This document shows, piece after piece, positions 1 through 5,016 of a stretch of 10,552 nucleotides of DNA. Below the pieces are notes generated by a model. The model was given only the letters and a program-made list of their open reading frames with translations. It was not told the origin of the DNA and ran no database searches. Origin of the DNA: WYZ-LMO2 sp964463575 (GTDB lineage Archaea; Halobacteriota; Archaeoglobi; Archaeoglobales; Archaeoglobaceae). Location: assembly GCA_964463575.1 (NCBI GenBank), contig CAYXCK010000047.1, positions 1 to 10,552 of the forward strand, read 5' to 3'. The translations under genes and the position numbers were made by a program. The number at the start of each line of letters is the position of its first letter. Positions within the stretch are counted from its first letter, which is position 1.

Positions 1-124
1 CTGACCTTAAGCATTAAAATGAAGCCCCGAGCCCGATTCATGTCAGCTAATGGACCCAATGAAAAGATACAGAGTACTGAACATCGAGAGAAAACTTTCT
101 TTAAGATGGGGATCTCTGACTGAC

Positions 125-197
125 TGCCCCGCAGATGAGAGATGTAATCCCGAATAGATGCGGGGTCCCTCTCGCCCTTGGGGCAGGGAGGAGCTCT
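125..197 (+). mobile_element. Degenerate IS200/IS605-type right end (copy A)
   Basis: Two nested structures are visible. CCCCGCA (127-133) pairs with TGCGGGG (159-165). GCCC (174-177) pairs with GGGC (181-184) around a 3-base loop, and this is extended by CCTC (168-171) with GAGG (188-191). The block ends in GGGAGGAGCTC. A GC-rich hairpin followed by a GGGAGGAGGTCA-like tail is typical of the 3' end of tnpB-carrying IS200/IS605 elements, where the reRNA/omega RNA scaffold also lies. The 13-mer GAGATGTAATCCC (139-151) recurs exactly on the minus strand at 1244-1256 in copy B. No tnpB reading frame remains here, so this is at most a relic. Family assignment rests on pattern recognition, not on a database match. 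Confidence 0.4.
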
Positions 198-312
198 TGC
201 ATATTTTCACGACTTCGCTTGTAGTGTAAGGCTAGTCTAAGTTATTTAGTAATTCAAGTTTATACGGCTAAAGAGAGGCTGTTCTCGAACTTCCTTCCCC
301 ACCTTAAAGGAC

Positions 313-350
313 AATGTAGCTGCCAAAGTAGAGAGGTTTAGGGCTACATT
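313..350. repeat. Inverted repeat AATGTAGC / GCTACATT
   Basis: AATGTAGC (313-320) and GCTACATT (343-350) are perfect 8-base inverted copies separated by 22 bases. The right arm with its flank, GGGCTACATT (341-350), is repeated exactly in the same orientation at 10488-10497, inside the unassigned right-hand stretch. It could form an RNA hairpin or be a fragment of a dispersed repeat. There is no adjacent T-run and no gene that would make it an obvious terminator. Confidence 0.4.
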
Positions 351-598
351 CCTGTCTCAGTTTAACCTAGGCTAGGTCTATGACCCATACTTTTTATCCT
401 TTTCGGGATTCCCATGAAGCTTTCAGATTTATAAAGATTCTTTGGCATTTATATTTATATATATTATTTAATTTTATAAAGTTATGTCAAAAGAAGAAAC
501 TGCCACGAAATCCATTCGAGAGCTAACACTGTCAATTGGAACTTGTTGCTACCATCTTTGTTTAAAAATATCAGCTCTCTAGCGAAGAGTAAGTGCAG

Positions 599-603
599 AA
601 AAA
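599..603 (-). terminator. T-run terminator after tRNA-Arg
   Basis: On the minus strand, five T residues follow the discriminator base of the tRNA directly. Short T-runs without a hairpin are the usual intrinsic termination signal in archaea, so this is the likely end of the tRNA transcript. Confidence 0.55.
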
Positions 604-675
604 TGCCCCCGCCGGGAGTTGAACCCGGGTCTAGGAGTCCGCAGCCCCTAAGGATATCCACTACCCCACGGGGGC
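604..675 (-). tRNA. tRNA-Arg (anticodon GCG)
   Basis: Reading the minus strand, the 72 bases fold as a full cloverleaf. The acceptor stem is GCCCCCG with CGGGGGC, 7 of 7 pairs. T8 is present, the D arm contains A14, G15, G18, G19 and A21, and the anticodon stem is AGGGG with CTCCT (one G-U pair). The anticodon loop CTGCGGA places GCG after U33. The variable loop is 4 bases (AGAC) and the T arm is CCGGG-TTCAACT-CCCGG. The discriminator is A and CCA is not encoded. Anticodon GCG reads the arginine codon CGC (and CGU if G34 is unmodified). No intron is seen. It is flanked upstream by a TATA element and downstream by a T-run, so it is probably transcribed alone. Confidence 0.95.
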
Positions 676-719
676 TAAGGTTTGGATAGAGTTATTCCCT
701 AAAGTGTGAGGTTTTTCAG

Positions 720-727
720 TTTATAAA
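720..727 (-). promoter_or_regulatory. TATA box for tRNA-Arg
   Basis: TTTATAAA is a canonical archaeal TATA sequence. Its centre lies about 48 bases upstream of the tRNA 5' end, which would give a leader of roughly 20 bases before RNase P processing. It sits directly after the stop codon of the acetyltransferase gene, so the tRNA has its own promoter and need not depend on read-through. Confidence 0.55.
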
Positions 728-736
728 TATCTTTTC

Positions 737-1198
737 TCAGATTAGTTTCCTTACCATTCTAATCCACTTTCCGACTTTTTCCATCATCTTAAAACCGTTT
801 TTGATGTAAAAAATCTTTGCGACATCATTTCTGTCACCAAGCCAGAGTTCCGCTAGATCTCTCCCTTTGCTCAAGGCATACTTTAAAGCCATTTCAAGCA
901 GAGTTGATCCAATTCCCATCCTCCTAAAGCGAGGAAGAACGAAGATTTCGTGGATTTCTCCGACTTTCTTCAATTCGAGAAGGCTAAACCAGTTTGCGTC
1001 ACAAGCAACAAAACCGACTATCTCTCCATTGAGCTCGGCAACCATGAAACCATCAGAATCCCTTTTCAGAAGCCATTTGAAATAGTTCTTTATTTCTCTC
1101 TTTGCCTTGTAAGCGTAATCTTCGAGACCTTTGTAACTTTCAATATAAGTTTCTACAAAGCTGTTTACATCCTCTTTGACAACCCTCCTTATTTCCAC
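737..1198 (-). CDS. GNAT-family N-acetyltransferase (RimI-like)
   Basis: A 153-residue single-domain protein of the Gcn5-related acetyltransferase fold, which transfers acetyl from acetyl-CoA to an amino group. The CoA pyrophosphate loop is visible as RRMGIGSTLL (about residues 92-101), preceded by the strand EIHEIFVLPRF. The closing motif FYIKNGF lies at about 130-136. The substrate is not evident; N-terminal protein acetylation (RimI-like) is one possibility among many. Start choice: the frame stays open upstream to 1261, but GTG at 1198 has a near-perfect Shine-Dalgarno GGAGGAGGT 5 bases before it (1204-1212). The conserved EIRRV-type GNAT N-terminus begins right there, so the upstream 21 codons are not protein. 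Oddly, that ribosome binding site is part of an IS-end-like sequence. The gene stands alone, with tRNA-Arg following. Confidence 0.82.
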   Translation of the reverse strand: MEIRRVVKEDVNSFVETYIESYKGLEDYAYKAKREIKNYFKWLLKRDSDGFMVAELNGEIVGFVACDANWFSLLELKKVGEIHEIFVLPRFRRMGIGSTLLEMALKYALSKGRDLAELWLGDRNDVAKIFYIKNGFKMMEKVGKWIRMVRKLI

Positions 1199-1256
1199 AC
1201 TCGACCTCCTCCACCCTGAAGTGCTTTGCCTAGGCAGGATTTTGGGATTACATCTC
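1199..1256 (-). mobile_element. Degenerate IS200/IS605-type right end (copy B)
   Basis: On the minus strand this reads GAGATGTAATCCC (1244-1256), then the 10-base palindrome TGCCTAGGCA (1227-1236), then TTCAGGGTGGAGGAGGTC ending near 1202. The first 13 bases match copy A (139-151) exactly. The last part matches the tail of copy C (10294-10313) except for one substitution and a 2-base deletion. Copies A and B point towards each other across tRNA-Arg and the acetyltransferase gene. The hairpin of copy C is largely lost here. No transposase frame remains between this block and 1444. Confidence 0.4.
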
Positions 1257-1444
1257 CCCATTTCTGGGATTCGATCTTGGGGCGATGGGTTAGGAGTATG
1301 TTGTAAATCTGCTTTTAAGCTCTATTGATCTATTAAATCCTTAAAATTTTTTATTAAATTAAGCAAACTTTTTCCCCCTAAAATAAGATCTAGTGAGATA
1401 ATCACCTTTTAGGGCGAGTTTCATTAGGGGTATTCAAAGAAATT

Positions 1445-2860
1445 TCAGTAAATCCCGAAATTTAGGTCTCTGTCTTGGAAGTAGTTTTTCCCAAGTCGCA
1501 AAGCTATCTCAGCCTTCATTAGTTCTCTACCTAAATAAGCAGCATGATCGAGTCTTGAAACTAGATTAAGTCTTAGAACTGTATCTAGGATCTCTTTTGC
1601 ATTTTTTCCAGCGATTGTAACCTTCTCATGCTGGCAGAAAATCATTCCATTAGCTATGAAAATTATGAAATCTCCAAGTGGATCTCTGTGAAACTCTTTA
1701 CTCTCCTCCGCACTCAAGAAATCTACTGTTTTTCTAGCTTCGTATTTTGTCTTTTCTTTAACTACTAGAAGGCTTACTCCCGCATCTTTTGGTGGGGAAT
1801 TTCTAACCTTTGCGATCTTTGCTAAATAAGAAGCGATTCTTAACTCTTTAGCACTTCCAACTGTCTTTGGACTTGCTTCGGTTGTAAATAGCAGATTGCA
1901 ACCAATCTCTTCAGCTATGAAAGCGAGAAGGGCATTCATTCCAATACTATCAGCATCGCTCAACTCGGTTACATTCCCAGAACCAAATAAAAGTGGAGTC
2001 GTAGAATCCAATTTTCTAAATTCAAGATATCTTTCTATTGACCTTGCTGTGCTCAAAGGAGGATCGAGAATCGGATCCGCTATCACTTTTTCTGTCTTCC
2101 TTTTTGCTATATTCAAAAGCCTCAGGAGTTTGTCGATATTTCTTTCAGCAACAACTATTGCCTGATCTTCTATTAGTTCAAGAATTTCGATATTTTCAGT
2201 TGAGAGACTCATTATCATGTCAACTCCGTGTTTTATAGCTATCTCCACTGCTTTTTTGTTGAAAGTATCGACGCTTATGGGCTTTTTTGACTCATCAACG
2301 GCAATCTTTAGTAGTTTGCTTAATTCTTCGCTATCGAATTCAATCGGTACGCCGATGTCTATTATATCTGCATTTCTTGAAAAATACTCAATTCTCTCTC
2401 TCAGATCCTCAATCTTCGGTTTCACAATTTCGGCTACAATTTTCATTCTACTGTTTCCGCCTATTGCTAAGTCCCTTATTTTAAAAATTGCAGTTTTTTC
2501 GAGTTTTTCAACTTCTCTGAACACTTCTTCAGCCCTGATATTTTCTATAAGCTTGCAAGCTGGGATTTTATGAGACAACTCTATTTTTTCGACTAAAGGC
2601 AGTACTCTTCTCAAATCGGCAGCATGTATTGGTCCAAGTCTGACTTTAACGCCTTTTTTCTTTTCAAAACCCTCCCAGTCGCAATCTTTAGTCAAACCGG
2701 GAACCAATATCAAGTCATAGTCTGACAAGTTTAAATTTTCAATATCCTTGGGGGTTATAAATGCCGCTATGTCGACGTTACAGACGTGAACGTCCGCGTT
2801 CAGTGCATTCTCCTTTACAATTTTTTCAGCAAGCTTTCCAGTTACTAGTAGGATTTTCAT
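1445..2860 (-). CDS. Dihydropteroate synthase-like protein (archaeal, H4MPT-linked)
   Basis: A 471-residue protein of the archaeal dihydropteroate synthase-related family (TIGR00284-like). Residues 1-120 form an archaeal-specific N-terminal region with the marker GPIHAADLRRVL (76-87). Residues about 125-350 carry the TIM-barrel pterin-binding pattern: SRNADIIDIG (161-170), PISVDTF with conserved Asp198 (194-200), DPILDPP (262-268) and a glycine-rich loop at 293-296. A C-terminal domain from about 365 contains FHRDPLGDFIIF. Members occur in archaea that use tetrahydromethanopterin, and a role joining a pterin to an arylamine has been proposed by family analogy; the exact reaction is not shown by sequence. 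It is last in the ribL operon; its ATG overlaps the ribC stop in ATGA, implying translational coupling. It could instead bind a pterin without synthase activity. Confidence 0.85.
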   Translation of the reverse strand: MKILLVTGKLAEKIVKENALNADVHVCNVDIAAFITPKDIENLNLSDYDLILVPGLTKDCDWEGFEKKKGVKVRLGPIHAADLRRVLPLVEKIELSHKIPACKLIENIRAEEVFREVEKLEKTAIFKIRDLAIGGNSRMKIVAEIVKPKIEDLRERIEYFSRNADIIDIGVPIEFDSEELSKLLKIAVDESKKPISVDTFNKKAVEIAIKHGVDMIMSLSTENIEILELIEDQAIVVAERNIDKLLRLLNIAKRKTEKVIADPILDPPLSTARSIERYLEFRKLDSTTPLLFGSGNVTELSDADSIGMNALLAFIAEEIGCNLLFTTEASPKTVGSAKELRIASYLAKIAKVRNSPPKDAGVSLLVVKEKTKYEARKTVDFLSAEESKEFHRDPLGDFIIFIANGMIFCQHEKVTIAGKNAKEILDTVLRLNLVSRLDHAAYLGRELMKAEIALRLGKNYFQDRDLNFGIY

Positions 2861-3315
2861 CTCATTATCGGACCAACATCTGGCTGGCCCTGTCTTTGTC
2901 CAGTCCCAGCCAATTTCTGTAACCTTTTTGGATTCAAAAGTAAGTCTACGGCATTTCTTACGTGTTCTCTTACCCTGTTTTCAGCTATTGCTAATAATTC
3001 TTTTTCATTCTCAGCTTCATCTTCGTGGACTGTTACATCGATTACGTGTTTTCCGGTTAACAATTGTACAGTTATAAGTCCGATACTCGTTGCAAGATAA
3101 CTAACTAAATCTTTTTGAGTTTTTCCAACCCATCCAAGGGTTATGACGATTTCGCATCCATCATCAAACAATTTCTTTGCAGCAACGGGCAAATCTTTAA
3201 TTCCTGGAACTGTGTACCGGATATACTTAAGGCCTGAAATTTTTCTTAGCTCATCAATTGCGATTTTCCCCATATCAACTCGTGAAAAAGTGGTATCGGC
3301 GATCCCTACTTTCAA
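2857..3315 (-). CDS. ribC: Archaeal riboflavin synthase
   Basis: A 152-residue protein of the archaeal riboflavin synthase type, which dismutates two molecules of 6,7-dimethyl-8-ribityllumazine to riboflavin and a diaminopyrimidine. This family is related to lumazine synthase rather than to bacterial RibE. Visible markers are GIADTTFSRVDM (4-15), the segment YTVPGIKDLPVAAKKL, the loop LGWVG and VHEDE in the second half; the length fits the family. The start is probably TTG at 3315, preceded by GGGGG about 6 bases upstream; an ATG in this position is lacking. One base separates it from the aminotransferase stop, and its stop overlaps the next start by 4 bases. With ribL at the head of the same operon, this unit makes riboflavin and then FAD. 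Confidence in the function is high; the start codon is less certain. Confidence 0.9.
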   Translation of the reverse strand: MKVGIADTTFSRVDMGKIAIDELRKISGLKYIRYTVPGIKDLPVAAKKLFDDGCEIVITLGWVGKTQKDLVSYLATSIGLITVQLLTGKHVIDVTVHEDEAENEKELLAIAENRVREHVRNAVDLLLNPKRLQKLAGTGQRQGQPDVGPIMR

Positions 3316-3316
3316 T

Positions 3317-4432
3317 TCAATCCCCCAGAATTCTCATAGCAACATCCAAAGCTGAAATATCAATTCCTCTTTTTCTCATAACATCTTCCAAAGCAGCAAG
3401 TGTGCATACGACTTCGAATTTACCTATGTTCCCCATAGTTCCTATTCTAAATATCTTCCCCTTAACTTTCTCTTGTCCTCCACTAATCAGTATTCCGTAC
3501 TCCCTTCTCAGTTCTTCTCTAAGTTCCTTTTCTGTTATTCCATTTGGAATCAAAATCGCTGTAACTGTGTTTGAGTACTCGGCTTTTCCATCTATCTGAG
3601 GAAAAAGCTTAAGTCCTGCTTCTTTTGCCCATTCTCTAACAGCTTTGCTCATCTTTCTGTGTCTCTTTATTCTATTCTCCAGTCCCTCCTCCTTTATAAT
3701 CTTTAGGGCTTCCTCTAGCGCAAAGAAAAGCGGTATCGCAGGAGTATATGGTGTCTGAAGTTCGCCAAACTTTTTCTTATAAGCTTTAAGATCTAAATAG
3801 TAAGGACACTTTGGGTTGTAGAATTCCCAAGCACTCTCGTTCACAGCAACGACAGCAATCCCCGGTGGCGCACCCAGACACTTCTGGCTTCCTACTATGG
3901 CTACATCTATCCCCCACTCATCCATTTTAACGTAATCCCCTCCAGCCGAGGTGATGGCATCCATTATAGTCAATGCACCATACTTTTTCGCAATTCTTGC
4001 TATTTCTTCTGCTGGATTTAGCATACCGGTTGATGTTTCGTTGTGAACGAAAGCAACAGCATTAGCACCTTTTTCGAGAGATTCTTTTATTTTTTCTAAT
4101 TCTATCGGTTTACCCCAATCAAAATTTAATCTTTCAACTTCACAATATCTTTCTGCAATTTCACCAAGCCTTTCTCCAAATTTTCCATTCTCAAGCGTAA
4201 CGATTTTATTTACTTTGCTAAAAGAAGCTATAGCTGCTTCAACTCCAGCGGTCCCGGATCCCGAAATAAAGAAGACGTCACCTCTAGTACCAAAAACTTC
4301 TTTCATACCTTCCGCGCAGAACTTAAGTATGGCTCCAAACTCCGCAGAACGGTGTCCTATCATTTGTCTGCACATCGACCTTATTATCCTCTCATGTACC
4401 TGAACCGGACCAGGAATCATTAAGAGCATCAT
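3317..4432 (-). CDS. Class V aminotransferase (alanine/serine-glyoxylate type)
   Basis: A 371-residue PLP-dependent enzyme of fold type I, class V, of the alanine-glyoxylate / serine-pyruvate aminotransferase group. Visible residues are the PGPVQVHERI N-terminus, the phosphate-binding loop SGSGTAGVEAA (57-67), HNETSTG (130-136), Asp158 in MDAITSAGG for the pyridine nitrogen, the Schiff-base Lys184 in GSQKCLGAPPG, and a C-terminal RIGTMGN segment for carboxylate binding. The amino donor and acceptor cannot be read from sequence. The stop of ribL and this start overlap as ATGA. Two ATGs stand in tandem and the likely Shine-Dalgarno GGGGTGA lies just 5' of them, so the second ATG (4429) may be the true start. 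Its place inside a flavin/pterin operon suggests a role tied to those pathways, but a housekeeping glyoxylate or serine role is equally possible. Confidence 0.85.
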   Translation of the reverse strand: MMLLMIPGPVQVHERIIRSMCRQMIGHRSAEFGAILKFCAEGMKEVFGTRGDVFFISGSGTAGVEAAIASFSKVNKIVTLENGKFGERLGEIAERYCEVERLNFDWGKPIELEKIKESLEKGANAVAFVHNETSTGMLNPAEEIARIAKKYGALTIMDAITSAGGDYVKMDEWGIDVAIVGSQKCLGAPPGIAVVAVNESAWEFYNPKCPYYLDLKAYKKKFGELQTPYTPAIPLFFALEEALKIIKEEGLENRIKRHRKMSKAVREWAKEAGLKLFPQIDGKAEYSNTVTAILIPNGITEKELREELRREYGILISGGQEKVKGKIFRIGTMGNIGKFEVVCTLAALEDVMRKRGIDISALDVAMRILGD

Positions 4433-4854
4433 TTCACCCCATATTTTTCAAGAATTTTCTCGATTATCTTATGTGAACTACAGAGCTCACACTCCTCTTT
4501 AACTTTTATCCTCACGACCTCACAGTTCAAGTTTCGTTTTTTAAGTTCTTCTCTAAGCCAATCTTCGCTAAAATGCTGATCGTAGCCCAGAACAATTACG
4601 TCCGGTCTTAGTTCCATTATTGGTTTGAATATGTCGTTTTCATCTCCAAGAATTGCTTTATCAACAAATTTTATCGCCTCAACAACTCGCCTCCTTTGTT
4701 CTTCCGGTATTACTGGCTTGGGTTTGTGTCTAACGTTTTTCTCCCTTGCAACAATAACTATTAACTCGTCACCCAGTTTTTTTGCTTCTTCGAGAAATCT
4801 TATATGTCCGGGATGAATTATATCAAATGTTCCAGTTGCAACTACTCGTCTCAT
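4429..4854 (-). CDS. ribL: Archaeal FAD synthetase
   Basis: A 141-residue nucleotidyltransferase of the cytidylyltransferase superfamily that adenylates FMN with ATP to give FAD in archaea (RibL type). The adenylate-binding signature GTFDIIHPGH is at residues 8-17 with the HxGH pair His14 and His17. The second nucleotide-binding segment, usually S-S-T/S-x-I, appears as CSSHKII (125-131). Cysteines 111, 122 and 125 lie near the C-terminus; RibL proteins are known for conserved C-terminal cysteines that make them sensitive to oxidation. Length fits the family. It heads the operon ribL, aminotransferase, ribC, DHPS-like. A TATA element about 28 bases upstream and no good Shine-Dalgarno suggest a leaderless mRNA. 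A related glycerol-3-phosphate cytidylyltransferase is the main alternative, less likely given ribC nearby. Confidence 0.88.
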   Translation of the reverse strand: MRRVVATGTFDIIHPGHIRFLEEAKKLGDELIVIVAREKNVRHKPKPVIPEEQRRRVVEAIKFVDKAILGDENDIFKPIMELRPDVIVLGYDQHFSEDWLREELKKRNLNCEVVRIKVKEECELCSSHKIIEKILEKYGVK

Positions 4855-4877
4855 CTCTAGAAATCATCTTGCCATTG

Positions 4878-4896
4878 CATAAACGTTTTTCGCGAA
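4878..4896 (-). promoter_or_regulatory. TATA/BRE promoter of the ribL operon
   Basis: On the minus strand the sequence reads GCGAAAAACGTTTATGC: a purine-rich BRE-like CGAAAAA followed by a TATA-like CGTTTAT centred near 4882. The spacing to the ribL ATG (4854) is about 28 bases, so transcription would begin at or next to the start codon, giving a leaderless message. There are no bacterial-type -35/-10 elements. Confidence 0.45.
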
Positions 4897-4906
4897 ACCT
4901 TTAATC
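4892..4906 (+). promoter_or_regulatory. Putative promoter of the C/D sRNA
   Basis: GCGAAACCTTTAATC contains a BRE-like CGAAAC followed by the TATA-like CTTTAAT (4899-4905). The centre of the TATA lies about 26 bases before the expected 5' end of the C/D sRNA (4929). It overlaps the upstream part of the divergent ribL promoter, so the two promoters may interfere with each other. Confidence 0.4.
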
Positions 4907-4928
4907 CACGAACTGATGAATTTAAAAC

Positions 4929-4982
4929 TGCGATGATGAATGGACCCCACTGAAAAGTGATGAGGGTTTTGAGTTCTGAGCA
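4929..4982 (+). ncRNA. C/D box sRNA guiding 2'-O-methylation
   Basis: All four boxes occur in order with archaeal spacing. Box C is ATGATGA (4933-4939), box D' is CTGA (4950-4953), box C' is GTGATGA (4957-4963) and box D is CTGA (4976-4979). D' and C' are 3 bases apart, and the two guide spacers are 10 bases (4940-4949) and 12 bases (4964-4975). The ends TGC (4929-4931) and GCA (4980-4982) pair to form the outer stem of the kink-turn. Such RNAs assemble with L7Ae, Nop5 and fibrillarin to methylate rRNA or tRNA at the nucleotide paired 5 bases upstream of D or D'. Predicted target sites are TGGGGTCCAT (methyl on the fifth base, G) for D' and AACTCAAAACCC (methyl on the fifth base, C) for D. 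It is not protein-coding and lies between divergent operons. The RNA call is strong; the targets are unverified. Confidence 0.88.
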
Positions 4983-4984
4983 AA

Positions 4985-4996
4985 TTTTTTAAATTT
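4985..4996 (+). promoter_or_regulatory. Shared T-run: sRNA terminator and moeA1 TATA region
   Basis: TTTTTTAAATTT starts 3 bases after the sRNA stem. The six Ts are a plausible terminator for the sRNA, while TTTTTTAAAT centred near 4990 lies 27 bases before the moeA1 ATG (5017), the right place for a TATA box giving a leaderless mRNA. No Shine-Dalgarno is seen before moeA1, which fits. Confidence 0.45.
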
Positions 4997-5016
4997 CCTC
5001 ATCAAAGCTCAAACCA

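Larger units (their letters stand above)
1..603. other. Gene-free relic region left of tRNA-Arg
   Basis: No convincing intact coding region is visible on either strand; the frames are broken by stops every few dozen codons. What it holds: a hairpin-rich, GC-richer block at about 125-197 that resembles a worn insertion-sequence end (listed separately), an 8-base inverted repeat at 313-350 (listed separately), the short near-palindrome CCTAGGCTAGG at 366-376, and a strip of almost pure A/T at about 430-480. A 32-codon reading frame starting at ATG 484 follows the A/T strip, but nothing supports it as a gene. The composition changes several times over 600 bases, which fits accumulated debris of mobile DNA next to a tRNA gene. 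That interpretation is inference. Confidence 0.55.

Noticed and set aside
50..80. Possible second C/D box sRNA: ATGGACCC (50-57) and TGAAAAG (60-66) resemble the D' guide and D'-C' linker of the sRNA at 4929-4982, with CTGA at 77-80.
   Set aside because: No box C (TGATGA-like) lies upstream of 50 and no C' box follows; the spacing is also one base short. At most a decayed copy, or chance.
1..420. RNase P RNA or SRP RNA in the structured left region.
   Set aside because: The conserved RNase P segments (GAGGAAAGTC-like and ACAGAA-like) and the SRP helix 8 signature are absent on both strands.
484..582. Small 32-codon reading frame starting MSKEETATKSIRELTL after an A/T-rich strip.
   Set aside because: No Shine-Dalgarno, no recognisable family, and it ends in hydrophobic and cysteine residues unlike a finished small protein. 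The region is otherwise relic DNA.
1..603. tRNA-targeted integration: a repeat of the tRNA-Arg 3' part as an attachment site.
   Set aside because: No copy of the tRNA-Arg T-arm or acceptor sequence is seen elsewhere in 1-603, and no integrase gene is present in the window.
1199..1261. An N-terminal extension of the acetyltransferase reading from 1261 (MGRCNPKILPRQ...).
   Set aside because: A strong Shine-Dalgarno and the conserved GNAT N-terminus place the start at GTG 1198; the extension is translated IS-end sequence.
1255..1300. tRNA-like T-arm on the minus strand (ATCGAATCCC).
   Set aside because: No acceptor, anticodon or D arm can be built around it; it lies in the IS-end relic.
4911..4920. 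CTGATGA at 4913-4919 as box C of a longer sRNA.
   Set aside because: The ATGATGA at 4933-4939 gives correct guide spacing and a closing stem; the upstream copy has neither.
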